From the NCBI GenBank assembly GCA_963585895.1, contig OY757947.1, positions 38,968,632 through 39,032,631 of the forward strand: a DNA stretch of 64,000 nucleotides. Direction: 5' to 3'. Shown here piece after piece: positions 1-9,656 of the stretch (positions within the stretch are counted from its first letter, which is position 1; each line of letters starts with the position of its first letter). Below the pieces are notes generated by a model that made no database searches, was not told the origin of the DNA, and saw only the letters and a list, made by a program, of their open reading frames with translations. A program made the translations under genes and the position numbers. This stretch comes from Sepioteuthis lessoniana. Lineage: Eukaryota; Mollusca; Cephalopoda; Myopsida; Loliginidae.

Positions 1-464
1 CCAAGCGTGATGAAAAGGACCCAGACTACATGGAAGAAGATTCCTTAAAAGAAATCAGATGTCCAAACTGCTGAGAAGACCACGCAGCTTGCTCAAGATC
101 CTGTGACATCAATAAAAAAGAAAAGGAAATACTTGAGGTTAAACTCAGGAGGAACGTGTCTTTCCTGGAAGCAAGGAAAATAGTAGGGACCTACATGGGA
201 GAAAGCAGCTACACCTCTGTTACATGGAGGGTGGATACAATCAATCAAGAGAACAAATATGGAACTCTCGTGGAGAAATTGATCCAGTTCGAACTGAATG
301 ATTATCCAAAGTTTCAGGAGCACCTGAAAAAACTACACTTAACTGAATTTCACCAAGCACAAACTCAACAACAAGTTAAGAATAAAGAGAAATCCAATGA
401 GGTAGTCCAAGCAAAACCACACATACAATCTATCAGTCCAATACAAAGTATTCCTTCTAAAAGT
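1..464 (+). pseudogene. Non-LTR retrotransposon ORF1 (gag-like) fragment, first part
   Basis: Reading frame running off the left window edge, with one stop inside the zinc knuckle near base 78. It encodes the last CCHC knuckle of a LINE ORF1 protein: the spacing C-x2-C-x3-H-x6-C starts at base 60 and the x3 includes the stop. After it come a basic KKEKEIL stretch, the segment NVSFLEARKIVG and a charged helical region. ORF1 proteins of this type are RNA-binding chaperones of Jockey/CR1-like LINEs. A second relic of the same family, with three knuckles, lies at 6056-6290 on the minus strand. The frame is cut at base 464 by the composite element 465-1465 and resumes in the same frame at 1466. 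Family assignment is by motif and remembered similarity; the exact LINE clade is not established. Confidence 0.75.
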
Positions 465-1465
465 TGGTTGGTTGGTTTGTTGGGTCTTATGGCATATCAA
501 CCTTTGTAGGTTATTTAACGCCAAATCCATTTTTATGTAAATAATCTGTTCTATTTAAAACAATTCAGTTTAGCATGAGTATACAGTTTAATTGTCAAAC
601 ACATTTCCATTTTAAACTATTCAAGCAGTTATATGTAACAATTCAGTTAGGTGTAAATACAGTTTTAATGTCGAAAAACAGTTCAATTTCAAACAATTCA
701 GCATGCAATTCAAATGTAAATACGGTTTAATTGTCAAAAACATTTCTATTTCAAACTATTCAGTTTACAAAGAATTCATTTTAGCATAAGTATACTGTTA
801 ATTCTATCTAACCCATAGATAGGACCCTATCAGGTGCTACCACTCCGGGCCAGAGTAGACCTGGGAGCTATGGCAATGAAGGGGAACTCTGCATTCCCTA
901 AAGCTCCAGAACTGCTGGAACCACACCATCAGACTGTTTAGTGTCATATCTAGGATACTCGTTGGAGGGGGGTCTTACCCCTCTGCAGAGGTGCAGTCAG
1001 TGTATTCTACAGCCCCAGCTGACTGGGCAATACACAGAGTTAAATGTCAAACAGTTTTTTTTTCAGATAATTCTGTTCAGCATAAGTACACAGTTTAGAC
1101 GTCAAAAACAGTTCTATTTCAAGCAATTCAGTTCAGCAGTAATATGCAGTGTCAAAACAGTTCTATTTTAAACAATTCAGTTTAGCATAGATATGCAGTT
1201 TAAATGCAAAAACAGTAAATTCTCAAAAACACGGTTTAGTTCTATTTGACCCATTGATAGGACCCTATCAGGTGCTACCACTCCAAGCCAGAGTGGACCT
1301 GGGATCATTGGCAATGAAGGAGTATTCCGCATTCCCCAAAGCTCCAGCATTGCTGGAACCTCACCATCAGATTGTTTAGAGTCATATCCAGGACACTCAT
1401 TGGGGGTTCTTACCCCTCTGCAGAGAAGCAGTCGGTATATTCTACAGCTCCAGCCGTCTGGGCAA
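465..1465 (-). mobile_element. Composite hairpin/array/cassette retroelement, copy 1, with 12-bp TSD
   Basis: Non-coding 1001-bp insertion bounded by a perfect 12-bp direct repeat CCTTCTAAAAGT (453-464 and 1466-1477). Read on the minus strand from the right end it starts TTGCCCAGACGGCTGGAG, runs through a ~210-bp cassette (1250-1465), a 55-bp-unit array (1040-1245), a second cassette (825-1035) and a second array (541-820). It finishes with a hairpin (490-523) and an AACC-rich tail (465-482). It carries no ORF and no terminal inverted repeats. The TSD plus simple tail point to target-primed (LINE-driven) insertion. The doubled cassette and array suggest internal duplication or nested insertion. 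No TE family is recognised with confidence. Confidence 0.75.
490..523. repeat. Shared terminal hairpin (type copy)
   Basis: Imperfect inverted repeat: TGGCAT pairs with the ATGCCA-like right end (here CGCCA) and AACC pairs with GGTT around a short loop. The same ~34-nt unit recurs more than 20 times in the window in both orientations. It always sits at the outer end of composite elements or at the tail of SINE-C, next to AAAC/AACC-type simple repeats. Confidence 0.8.
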
Positions 1466-1855
1466 CCTTCTAAAAGTGCAAAACCTTCTCCAACGTAACA
1501 GCTCTGATATAAGTCTCCAATCTGTCTACCAAAAAATGTCAAAGACAGACTAAAAAATTTACCTCCCAAAAAGTTGGAATGACTTAAACCAAAACCACTA
1601 ACTCCATTTGGCTAAGTTGGAAAAATACAGATGAACACCGAAGGGAACAATGAAAGACCAGGAAGTGCATTCAAACTGCCCTCAACCAAATTCCACACAT
1701 TCCCCTTAACATCGTGAACAAAGTCACCTATAAGAATCAATAAACGGAACTATGCTCAGGTAATGACAAAACCCCTACAAAGATCCTATTCTATAGAAAA
1801 TATGGATAGTGACACGGACCGCATAGTTGCCAACTTTATTCTAAAAGAGATAATA
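1466..1855 (+). pseudogene. Non-LTR retrotransposon ORF1 fragment, continuation after the insertion
   Basis: Continues in the same frame as the fragment at 1-464: the duplicated bases encode PSKS on both sides. Readable pieces include the basic segment NVKDRLKNLPPKK and, later, RINKRNYAQVMTK and DRIVANFILKEI. At least four stops (TAA, TGA, TGA, TAA) lie between 1495 and 1615 and one more TGA near 1711, so the copy is dead. Homology fades at about 1855 into an AT-rich array. Known for the family: the C-terminal part of such ORF1 proteins is proline- and lysine-rich and poorly conserved. Confidence 0.65.
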
Positions 1856-2640
1856 AATAACTATAATACTTGAAACCATTTAATTGTGAGCAAATAGATA
1901 AGCTCACTCTCCTTTTTAAATGTTAATCTCTTACATATCGTTCATATCTATTTAAACGCATGCAAACTGATATTAAAATCATTCAACTGTGTGCAAACAA
2001 ATGATTAAAAGTAAATAGAATGGTTCGTATTTAATAGAAATACTTGAAATCATTTAACTGTGAAGAAAAATGAGCTCAGGCTTGTTTAAAAATGTTATTA
2101 GAAAAATGTTTACAAAACATAGATATTTAACATATAAGTCTAAACAGGATTTGGCATTAAACAACCGACGTGTGATATGACATAAAACTAAACAAACTAG
2201 TGAACAATAACTATTTAAGTGACAGCAAACAAATGGCTAATGTTGAATTGAATTGTTTGTGTTTGATGGTACAAGTTGAAGCCATTTAATTGTGTGCAAA
2301 CAAATAAAATCTTGCTTTTTTTAAAATGTTATCTACAAAGTATTTGTTTAGAAATCTTAGGTGCGTCTCATTCTCTAGAACAGATTTTGGGTTATGCAAA
2401 TATCATTTGTTTGTATCATCAAATTTCAATTTCTGGCACGATTCCCAGTGAATCACCTTGCCCACCCAGTCATGTCTAGTCTTTCTATTTCATTATTATT
2501 GGTATAAATTGAATTAATTATAATCTGTTGGCCTTCTTGCAAAGTTGAACATAAAATTCAGTTGGTTGGTGAGTTGGTAAAAACAAATTTGGAATTAAAC
2601 AACCCAGAAGAGTTGATATGCCATAATACCCAGGATGGGT
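1856..2640. repeat. Degenerate array segments ending in two decayed hairpins
   Basis: AT-rich units of the kind ATACTTGAAA-CATTTAACTGTG-CAAACAAATGA recur (1868-2110, 2265-2330). They belong to the 124-bp array family seen cleanly at 11.6-12.3 kb. Two decayed copies of the terminal hairpin close them, at 2151-2183 and 2589-2625. I read these as two old composite elements lacking cassettes. No coding potential seen. Confidence 0.5.
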
Positions 2641-2880
2641 ATGACAATAAACTACATCTGATAGCAAAGCTGGTGCTCTGAAGAATATTGAGTCACATTT
2701 TCACTCCCAGGTATACTCAGGCCAGATGTACTCAGGCCAGGTGTGGTAGAACCTGTTAGGGGCCCATCTATGTATGAAATAGATCTGTTTGAAAATTATT
2801 TGTATTAGATAGGAATACTTGAAATCATATAACTGTGGGACAAATTATTTGTATTTGGAATAGTTGCCTGAAGCTATTAT
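2640..2880 (+). mobile_element. Composite element fragment (cassette 3' half plus array)
   Basis: Bases 2695-2780 match the inner half of the cassette (CACTCCCAGGT, then GGTAGAACCTGTTAGG-GCCC-ATCTATG). They are followed by array sequence to about 2880. Inside is a local duplication of GTA(T/C)TCAGGCCAG. Truncated at both ends. Confidence 0.5.
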
Positions 2881-3404
2881 TGTTTGGGGGAGTGTTGTAT
2901 AGCCATGACCAACTATGCAAACACAAATGCATGCAGAATCATAACGACAACACAATAAAGACGAGTGACACAGTTCTTTAGAAAAATATACCTCTCAATT
3001 TATTTGAAAGGGTTGTGTGTGAGAGGGAGTAGGAGGCCGAACAAAACTGCAACATATTGACCCCCACTCTTATGGCCATAACCGCATTTCTTTCCCGTTC
3101 TCCTGGGCTGCTCAACCGGGGGCCTGGGGGTCAACTCTGCTGGGTGCTGGTTTTCTCTACCGCATCTTATCTCCAACTGATCGACACCCACCTTCTTCTT
3201 GTGGGCATCACAAATCACACTCGTTCAACCCGTCCATGGTCAAGGTTATATTCTGATATTCCTCGACCAGATGCACCTGTTATTTACACAGGTGCATTTC
3301 CTATTTTGACAGCCCGGCTAAGTCGGAGGTCAATATACAACAGGAGTACCCAAGGCATAATGACAAATATGCTAGACCGCAGCTTCTAAGAAAGCTTGAA
3401 CCAC
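2881..3404. other. Unassigned segment, GC-richer core
   Basis: About 520 bp with no recognised gene. The core (3055-3390) is much more GC-rich than its surroundings and holds a 110-codon open frame (3057-3389, plus strand) with no recognisable motif. The words ATGCATGCAGAAT and ATAAAG at 2925-2960 resemble 23510-23560, so the block may derive from a dispersed LTR-type repeat. That is weak inference. Confidence 0.3.
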
Positions 3405-3552
3405 AGTCATACTATTTAGTTCACTTGGGGAAAGGTATGGACCTCCTTATTCCACCCCCAAGTTTTGAGTTAAATAGTACCACTATTCTTCTTCAACAAA
3501 AATGGCTTTGGCATCAGATAGCTCACAAAGGTTGATATACCATCAAACAAAC
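3405..3552 (+). mobile_element. SINE-C fragment, 3' part
   Basis: Body words (GGGGAAAGGTATG, GTTAAATAGTACCACTATT) run into a TGGCTTTGGCAT...GGTTGATATACCA hairpin and a CAAAC tail. The tRNA-like head is missing. Confidence 0.6.
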
Positions 3553-3554
3553 CA

Positions 3555-3790
3555 TAATAAAAGTAAAGTTGGCGACCAAGTCAAGGATGACCCGAAGGCT
3601 CCCTTTTCTACACCAAGGGGAGGGCACTACTCCTTTCTCTGGATTACTCCACTTTACCCTTGATACGAACCTTATAATGCTGAGTGTTCAGCAAAGAGGC
3701 ATCAAGTATCATTTTTTGAGTCTTTGGTATGACCTGACTTGGGATTGAACCCCAGTCTCCCGGCCCATTGACAAACTCTAATTAAGGATT
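3555..3790 (-). mobile_element. SINE-B (tRNA-derived)
   Basis: On the minus strand: a tRNA-like head with box B-type GGTTCAATCCC (seen here as GGGATTGAACCCC), a TACCAAAGACTC body, the block TGCTGAGTG-TTAGCA and a tail TTTACTTTTA. Copies elsewhere in the window: 19943-20196, 41104-41335, 41976-42180, 55195-55450, 61970-62405 and part of 63190-63300. The tail sequence AACTTTACTT is shared. Confidence 0.75.
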
Positions 3791-4343
3791 GATCACACTC
3801 CTCAGAACGGAAACCTCACCATCTGATGCAGATTAGTGTTCTACCCAGTGTTTAGTAGCCTCAGCCACTTCTGCATGTTATAAATCCTGCCTCAGCAGTG
3901 AATCCCACAGATACTCTGATTGGTTTTGATTGTATTTATGGCATATCAACCCTTGTAGGTTATTTAATGCCAAATCTTCTTTATACATGTATATATTATG
4001 TATTTGTTTGTAAGTAACATTTTTTAAACAACCCAGTGTATATCTGTTTGCACACAGTTAATTGGTTTTAAGTATAAGTAGAATAACAATAATTATAATG
4101 ACAACAGTTACTTGCTCAAGGATCCCAACTTGAGTCTACTCGGCAGGCAAAGATAAAACAGGAATTTCTCTGTTGAGTACGATTCCGGTTTGTTTTGTTT
4201 TTTGCTCAATGAAGCAGGAAATCAAAGGTGTGATAGAAGGCTCTTTCAGTATCATAGTCATAGAGCAGGATGTCAAAATCAGCCGACTCAGTGCTAAACA
4301 ACGGAGTGTTGATTTTGATAACCAATCAAACTCAATAGATACT
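3791..4343. other. Hairpin copy and unassigned AT-rich sequence
   Basis: A well-preserved terminal hairpin sits at 3939-3972, followed by about 100 bp of degenerate array (3975-4080). Bases 4100-4343 are not recognised. The short plus-strand open frame that begins at 4173 runs into the duplication at 4344 and has no motif. Confidence 0.45.
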
Positions 4344-4575
4344 GGGTGGAACGATAAAATTGTCGTCCTAAAGAAAACAACACTACAGCTTTATTTTAAA
4401 ACTTTTATTGAAAAAATCAGTTCAGCTAACTTGATTATATAGTAGAGCTGACATCAACAGGGTGGAACGATAAAATTGTTGTCCTACAGAAAACAACACT
4501 ACAGCTTTATTTTAAAACTTTTATTGAAAAAATCAATTCAGCTATCTTGATTATGTAGTAGAGCTGACATCTACA
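4344..4575. repeat. 116-bp tandem duplication
   Basis: Two head-to-tail copies (4344-4459, 4460-4575) starting GGGTGGAACGATAAAATTGT and differing at only a few bases, so the duplication is recent. The start resembles 58229-58262 (TGTAACAATAAAATTGTC), suggesting the unit is the edge of a dispersed element, perhaps an LTR. Confidence 0.75.
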
Positions 4576-4599
4576 TATAATATAGATACTTCTATTTGA

Positions 4600-5175
4600 C
4601 TCAGTTTGTTGGGGTTTTATACCAAATTTATTTTCATACAAATAAACAGTTCTATTTCAAACAATTCAGTTCAAGATAAGTACTCAGTTTAATTGTCAAA
4701 AACATTTCTATTTCCAGCTATTCAGTTTAGTCAAACAGTTCTAATTCAAATAATTGTTTAGTATAAGTATAGTTTTTGTTTACATGCAGTTATGTCAAAA
4801 CAGTTCTATTTCAATTCAGTTTAGCGGGAGAATAGTTTCAAATTCAAAACAGTTCTATTTCAAACAATTCAGTTTAGCATAAGTATGCAGTTTAAGTATC
4901 AAAACAGTTCTATTTCAAGTAATTCAGTTTAGCATAAGTACGCGGTTTAGTTCTATTTGACACATAAATAGGACCCTATCAGGTGCCTCCACTCGGGGCC
5001 AGAGTGGATCTGGGAGCGATGCCAATGAAGGGATACTCCATATTCCCCAAAGCTCTAGCACTATTAGAACCTCACCATCTGATTGTTTATATCCAGGACA
5101 CTTGTTGGTGGGGGTATCTTACTCCTCTGCAGAAGTGCAGTCAGTGTATTCTACAGCCCCAGCCGACAGGGCAAG
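4600..5175 (-). mobile_element. Composite element, copy 2
   Basis: A GTTTTATACCAAATT remnant of the hairpin (4612-4635), a 55-bp-type array (4640-4945) and a complete cassette (4957-5172) ending CCGACAGGGCAA. Same order as copy 1. Direct repeats at its ends were not evident. Confidence 0.65.
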
Positions 5176-5189
5176 AGACCCAAATATGT

Positions 5190-6060
5190 GGTGCCTTCAA
5201 TAAGTTTCCAGACTTTTTTGTACAGGCATTTAGAATTATCATAGACTCTTGAAAATTCAGTATGTTATTGCTATGCATCTTATGAAATTATTGACCTATT
5301 TTCATGATTTCAGCTTCAAATGAACAGTTACAGCAGCAATTGGAATACACCCTACTAAAGCCTGATTATCACAGCTGGTGAATTTCAAAAATGCAATCTG
5401 GACATGAGCACACTTTAGAAGAATGATATGCAATAAAATTCTGTTTTAAACTTGGAAAAAAATGCCACAGAAACGCATGGAATGCTTCAGACTGCTTTTG
5501 GACCAACTATCTTGCATGAATCGAGCATCAGTTTTTGAGTGGCATAAGAGATTCAAGGAAGCCAGGGAGTCTGTGAGGGATGATGAGAGGTGTTGGAGGA
5601 GTAAGGAAGTCAATACACCAGAGTTGATTGGCCAAACGGTTAGGGTTAGGGTCACAATGTTGAGGTTTTAAGGGAGTTCAGGAAGAGATTCCGTCAGAAG
5701 GGGCCAGCACTCTTCAAATCAGCTCAGTGGCATTTCCACTAGGACAATGTACCAGTCCACAACTCCATCCTTGTCACAGACTATTTGACCAAGATGGGCA
5801 TCAAGACAGTTCCTCAGCCTCCCTATAGTCCAGACCTTGCTCCCTGTGACTTTTGGATATTCCCTAAGATCAGAGGCTGTCGTTATGAGACAATTGAGGA
5901 GATGGAAGAGGCTGTGACAAAGTCATTGACACGCTCACACAACAGGATTTCCATGGGGCCTTCCAGAAGTTGTTGGAGCGGTACAACAAGTGTATTGCAG
6001 CCGGAGGAGATTATTTCGAAAGGGACTAGAGTTTCATGTGTGTACTATCAATAAAAATAC
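5190..6060 (+). mobile_element. Mariner transposon relic
   Basis: The left end GGTGCCTTCAATAAGTTTCC matches two further copies of the same end at 42880 and 43008. The block contains the start and end of a mariner transposase with the middle deleted, then an ATCAATAAAAATACATT tail. No matching right inverted repeat is visible, so the right end is lost. Confidence 0.75.
5398..6030 (+). pseudogene. Mariner transposase pseudogene (internal deletion)
   Basis: A cut-and-paste transposase. Its N-terminal helix-turn-helix region is readable across frameshifts (YAIKFCFKLGK, then VFEWHKRFKEARESV with the DDER motif at about 5577-5590). Near 5640-5700 the frame jumps and most of the catalytic core is missing. 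It resumes at 5743 with DNVPVH, whose aspartate is followed 34 residues later by the aspartate of PDLAPCD (codon 5848-5850). This D-34-D spacing is diagnostic of mariner. The first catalytic aspartate is absent and the C-terminus is frameshifted near 5935, so no activity is expected. Confidence 0.85.
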
Positions 6061-6290
6061 ATTCCTCTTGTCTTTCACCTCAAGTATCTCTTTTCCTTTT
6101 TGTAGGCTTTGCAAGATCTTATGTAAGCCAGGTGATTTTGTTGGCAGTTCGCACATCTTGTTTCCTTCAAGCAATCTTCCTCCATATGGTCCAGGTTCTT
6201 TTCGCTGCATTTGGCACATGTGTGTCATCCTCTCTAGGCTTCTTTGTGGTGCCCATACTTTTGGCATTTGAAGCACCTCAGTGGAACTGG
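6056..6290 (-). pseudogene. Non-LTR retrotransposon ORF1 fragment with three zinc knuckles
   Basis: On the minus strand, reading leftward from about 6290, the frame shows three CCHC modules. The first, CFKCQKYGHH, has lost its last cysteine to a stop. The second is C-x2-C-x6-H-x4-C (CAKC to EEDC). The third is C-x2-C-x3-H-x6-C (CANC to RSC). It continues into KKEK and, after a frameshift, EILEVKDKRNV, the same order as the fragment at 1-464. Two stops and a frameshift make it dead. The plus-strand ORF over this stretch is a shadow. Confidence 0.75.
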
Positions 6291-6513
6291 GACGTACCAT
6301 TCGACCCTCTCTATACAATAGCCTATCTTCACCTCCTTGGGAATGTGGGGTTGGTTGAATGTCAGGATGTAGGTGTTGGTTTTTGTTTTTCTTCTCCTTT
6401 TCTTGTAATTATTCTTTTTATGTTTGTGACACCCTGTTTTCTCAGGGCTGCTGACATCTCTTCTTCTGTTGCCAATGCCAACTCCCTACTCCTGATAACT
6501 CCCTTGGTGTAAT

Positions 6514-6770
6514 GGAGGTGCCCGTGGTGTAAAGGTTATCGTCGTAGGAAATGGACACAGTGACACGAGTTCAAATCCTGGACGAGGCTGATTGCATTTC
6601 ACATAGCACTAATACCCTTTGGAACAGTATGAATCTAATTATTCTCCTTCCAGCTATGGGTAAACAGTGGGGCAGACTGGGTTCTTCAGCCTTGGTGAGG
6701 CAACTAGTCTAGGAGAAGGAAAACTCTGAATTCAAACCTGTTAAACTCCACTTAAAAAATTGACCTGTTT
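6514..6770 (+). mobile_element. SINE-A, nearly full length
   Basis: The tRNA-like head (6514-6590) has box A-type GTGGTGTAAAGGTTATCG and box B GAGTTCAAATCC. The body begins GCATTTCACATAGCACTAAT and continues through CAACTAGTCTAGGAGAAGG to a 3' region ending AAAAAATTGACC. The typical GAGGGGTTGGTAAAT tail is missing here. Family members: 7002-7703, 17437-18482 (interrupted), 23024-23321, 61640-61870, 62106-62278. Confidence 0.8.
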
Positions 6771-7001
6771 TTCTTCAAATTGCTCTTATAGCAAATAAAT
6801 ACCCAACCCTTTTTATCTTAAAGGTGCTGGAAGGTGGCTGCCGAGGATCAACCACATTGAGAAAAACAGTTAATGGATATAACTATTCCTAAAAATTTAT
6901 CAATACACGTAAAATTAATGAGAATCATTTCTATCAATATATCATATACGAAAAAAAAATAATCTCGCATTAAATAGCCTACAAGGGTTGATATGCCTTT
7001 T
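6771..7001. other. AT-rich spacer with an inverted terminal hairpin
   Basis: Nothing coding. A terminal hairpin in minus-type orientation lies at 6966-6997 and directly abuts the next SINE-A head. Confidence 0.5.
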
Positions 7002-7703
7002 GGAGGTGCCCGTGGTTTAATGGTTATCGTCATAGGAAGCTAATAGGACCAATTGAGTCCCACATCTAGGGGTGCTCAGCGCCTAAGGTTAGCCACATGC
7101 TAGAATGTAATTTTCTCTCGATTCTCCAATTGTACACAATAACACATTGCAATATAAGTTCTTATATGAACTCACGGAGGTGCCCGTGGTGTAATGAACT
7201 TGTGTCGCCATGTCCATTTCCTAGGACGATAACGTCCTAGGAAATGGACATGGCGACACAAGTTCAAATCCTGGACGAGACTGACTGCATTTCACATAGC
7301 ACTAATACCCTTGGGAAAGGTCTGAATCCAATTATTCTCCCATCAACTATGGGTTAATAGTAGGGCAGACTGATTTCTTTAGCCTTGCTGAGGCAACTAG
7401 TCTAGGAGAAAGAAAACTCTGAATTCAAACCTGTTAAACTCTGCTTAAAAATTGACCTTGTGTCATATCCTGCCCGAGTGGAGGGGTTGGTAAATATGAT
7501 ACCACTAATACCCTTGGGAAAGGTATGAATCCAATTATTTTCCCTACAGCTATGGGTAAATAGTAGGGCAGACTGATTTCTTTAGACTTGGTGAGGCAAC
7601 TAGTCTAGGAGAAGGAAAACTCTGAATTCAAACCTGTTAAACTCCACTTAAAAAATTGACCTTGTGTCATATCCTGCCCGAGTGGAGGGGTTGGTAAATA
7701 TGG
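7002..7703 (+). mobile_element. Rearranged SINE-A cluster
   Basis: A SINE-A head (7002-7045) breaks into unrelated sequence (7046-7170). A second head starts at 7176 and contains a long palindrome (7195-7266). Its body runs to about 7497, where a second body copy (7498-7703) lacking a head follows directly. Both bodies end GAGTGGAGGGGTTGGTAAATAT, showing the family's true 3' end. Confidence 0.75.
7195..7266. repeat. 72-bp perfect palindrome inside a SINE-A head
   Basis: Two 34-nt arms (7195-7228 and 7233-7266) are exact reverse complements around a 4-nt ATAA loop. In a normal copy only the right arm is present, as GTTATCGTCCTAGG through GACACAAGTTC. The left arm is therefore an inverted duplication of the segment between box A and box B. 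Confidence 0.95.
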
Positions 7704-8104
7704 ATAACTTCCTTCGAAGTGTTGAGTTTCTCATGCAGGTGGGCCTTGCACTAAGTTGTATGGAAGGTATTCATCTTTAAAATATTTTCTACCTGTGTAG
7801 CGAGAGAAGAAACTTACCTCCTGGATCAAAGCACGTAAGACTATGTAGAAAATATGTTCACTTCTAGAGGCAGAAGTTATAGTGGGCCGATCCTGGACGG
7901 TGACTGGTCATTGGCCCAGAAGTGGATATATCAGTGTGTGTGTATATATACATATATATACCAGCTTGTTTAGCTGTATTGTTCTGTATTGTGTTACAGC
8001 TCATTTTATTTTAGTTTGACAACTGGACACTAGTTTGGATCCCCTGAGCTGGTGAGCGTTGTTACTATGTTATTCTACCCATTAGAGTGGTGACTTCTAC
8101 AATA
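7704..8104 (+). repeat. Dispersed LTR-like repeat fragment
   Basis: Bases 7850-8060 (GTATATATACAT, TATATACCAGCT, TGTGTTACAGC, CATTTTATTTTAG, GGATCCCCTGAGCTGGT) share their word order with 55640-55815, where the first motif reads GTATAAATACCAGCT, a TATA-like box. Two diverged copies of one dispersed element; a solo LTR is plausible but no TG/CA borders could be fixed. Confidence 0.4.
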
Positions 8105-8364
8105 ATATGTAATGTACTTTTGTTGTAAAACCATTAACAATGACTTTTTATCATAAAAGTCATTTCCCATTGATTTTTTATAGTAAAATCTTTGACAGTG
8201 AATTTTTATAATAAACTTATTATTGTCAGTGCATTCTTATATAAAAAAAAAATTCTTATGCATTTTTATAATAAAATCATTGACATTAAATTTTTTATTA
8301 TAAAATCATTTCCTATTTATTTTTTAGTCAAATCATTGGCACTACATTTTTATAATGAGATTTA
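8105..8364. repeat. AATCATT minisatellite bed, left part
   Basis: Degenerate ~30-40 bp units of the type AAATCATT-GACAGTG-ATTTTTATAATA. The same bed continues at 9206-9656, as remnants near 10930 and at 13425-16060, so inserts at 8.37-9.2 kb and 9.66-13.4 kb split one original array. Confidence 0.8.
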
Positions 8365-9205
8365 AACATCGATCAATAAAATCAAAGAAAACGGTTTCGA
8401 GCTGACAAAGGAAAGAAGCAGAAGGTACCCCACAAAAACAATTACCGACGCCAACTACACCGATGACATAGCGATTCTGGCAAAGGCACCAGCCCAAACC
8501 GAAACCCTACTACATAGTCTGGAACGAGCTGCCGCAGGTATCGGCCTCCATGTCAATGCACACAAAACGGAATATATGAGCTTTAATCAAACAGTCGATA
8601 TTTCCACACTAAATGGTAGCTCTCTGAAACTAGTAGATAAGTTCACCTACCTAGGAAGCAGTGTCTCATCGATTGAAATAGACATTGACTCATGACTAGC
8701 AAAGGCATGGACAGTTATCAATAGGCTATTGGTCATATGGAAGTCAGACCTGACTGATAAAATGAAACGCAGTTTCTTCCAAGCAACAATCGTGTCAATA
8801 CTGCTATATGGATGTACTACATGGACACTACATAAACGACTGGAGAAAAAGCTTGACAGTAACTACACAAGAATGCTGCGAGCAATATTGAACAAATCCT
8901 GGAAGCAACACCCTACAAAGCAGCAGCTGTATGGCCACCTACCACCCATCACGAAAACTATCAAAGTTAGACAAACCAGACATGCAGGACACTGAGGGAA
9001 AAGTAGGGACGAGCTCATAAGTGATGTACTCCTAGGGACCCCTTCACATGGCCGAGAAAAAGCAGGGCGACCAGCATGAACCTACATACAGCAGCTGTGA
9101 GGATACGGGGTGTAGCTTTGAGGACTTGCCGAAAAGCGATGAACGATAGGGAGGGGTGGCGATAGAGGTTCAAGGATATCCGTGCTGATGGCACGACAAG
9201 ATAAT
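8365..9205 (+). pseudogene. RTE-like non-LTR retrotransposon, 5'-truncated reverse transcriptase C-terminus
   Basis: Translation from about 8370 gives SRRYPTKTITD, then YTDDIAILAKAP, which carries the catalytic YxDD-type motif of reverse transcriptase (here YTDD). Further on come GIGLHVNAHKTEYMSF, FTYLGSSVS, KAW, LLYGCTTWTLHKRLEKKLD, RMLRAILNKSWKQHPT and VRQTRHAGH. Stops occur near 8693, 8993 and several times after 9075. The 3' end is GGCACGACAAG followed by (ATA)n, a simple tail typical of RTE elements. It is inserted in the minisatellite bed; ATAATGA on both sides may be a short TSD. Related copies: 20271-21106 and 40738-41062. Confidence 0.88.
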
Positions 9206-9656
9206 AATAATGATTGACATTGTATTTTTATTATAAAATCATTGACATTGAATTTTTATAATAAAATCATTGACATTGTATTTTTATAATAAAATCATTG
9301 ACATTGTATTTTTATAATAAAATCATTTCCTCTGCATTTTTATCATAAAATCATTGACATTGAATTTTTATAATAAAATCATTTCCTATTAATTCCTATA
9401 GTTAAATCATTGACTGTGCATTCTTTATAATAATGCACTATCAATGATTTATAATAAAAAAATCGTTTCTTATGCCTTTTCAATAAAATCATTAGCTATG
9501 CATTTTATTGTAAAATGATTGACAGAGCAGTTTTATAAAAAAAATAATTGCCTATACATTTTTATTGTAAAATCATTAACAATGAATTTTTCTAAAAAAT
9601 TATTTCCTGTGCTTTTTTACATCAAAATCATTGATGGTGCATTTTCATAATGATTG
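9206..9656. repeat. AATCATT minisatellite bed, middle part
   Basis: Units such as AAAATCATTGACATTG-ATTTTTATAATA repeat at ~32-bp spacing. The first units (9210-9360) are nearly identical and later ones degenerate. The last bases, CATAATGATTG, form the left target duplication of the next element. Confidence 0.85.

Noticed and set aside
465..1465. Helitron or Helentron interpretation of the composite element (3' hairpin, internal tandem repeats)
   Set aside because: Helitrons make no target-site duplication; two copies here have perfect 11-12 bp TSDs and AAAC tails.
3057..3389. 110-codon ORF as a host gene
   Set aside because: GC-richer open frame but no motif, no splice context, and overlapping open frame on the other strand.
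6036..6512. 158-codon plus-strand ORF
   Set aside because: Its left half is antisense to the zinc-knuckle ORF1 relic, whose CCHC pattern is the real signal; no motif on the plus strand.
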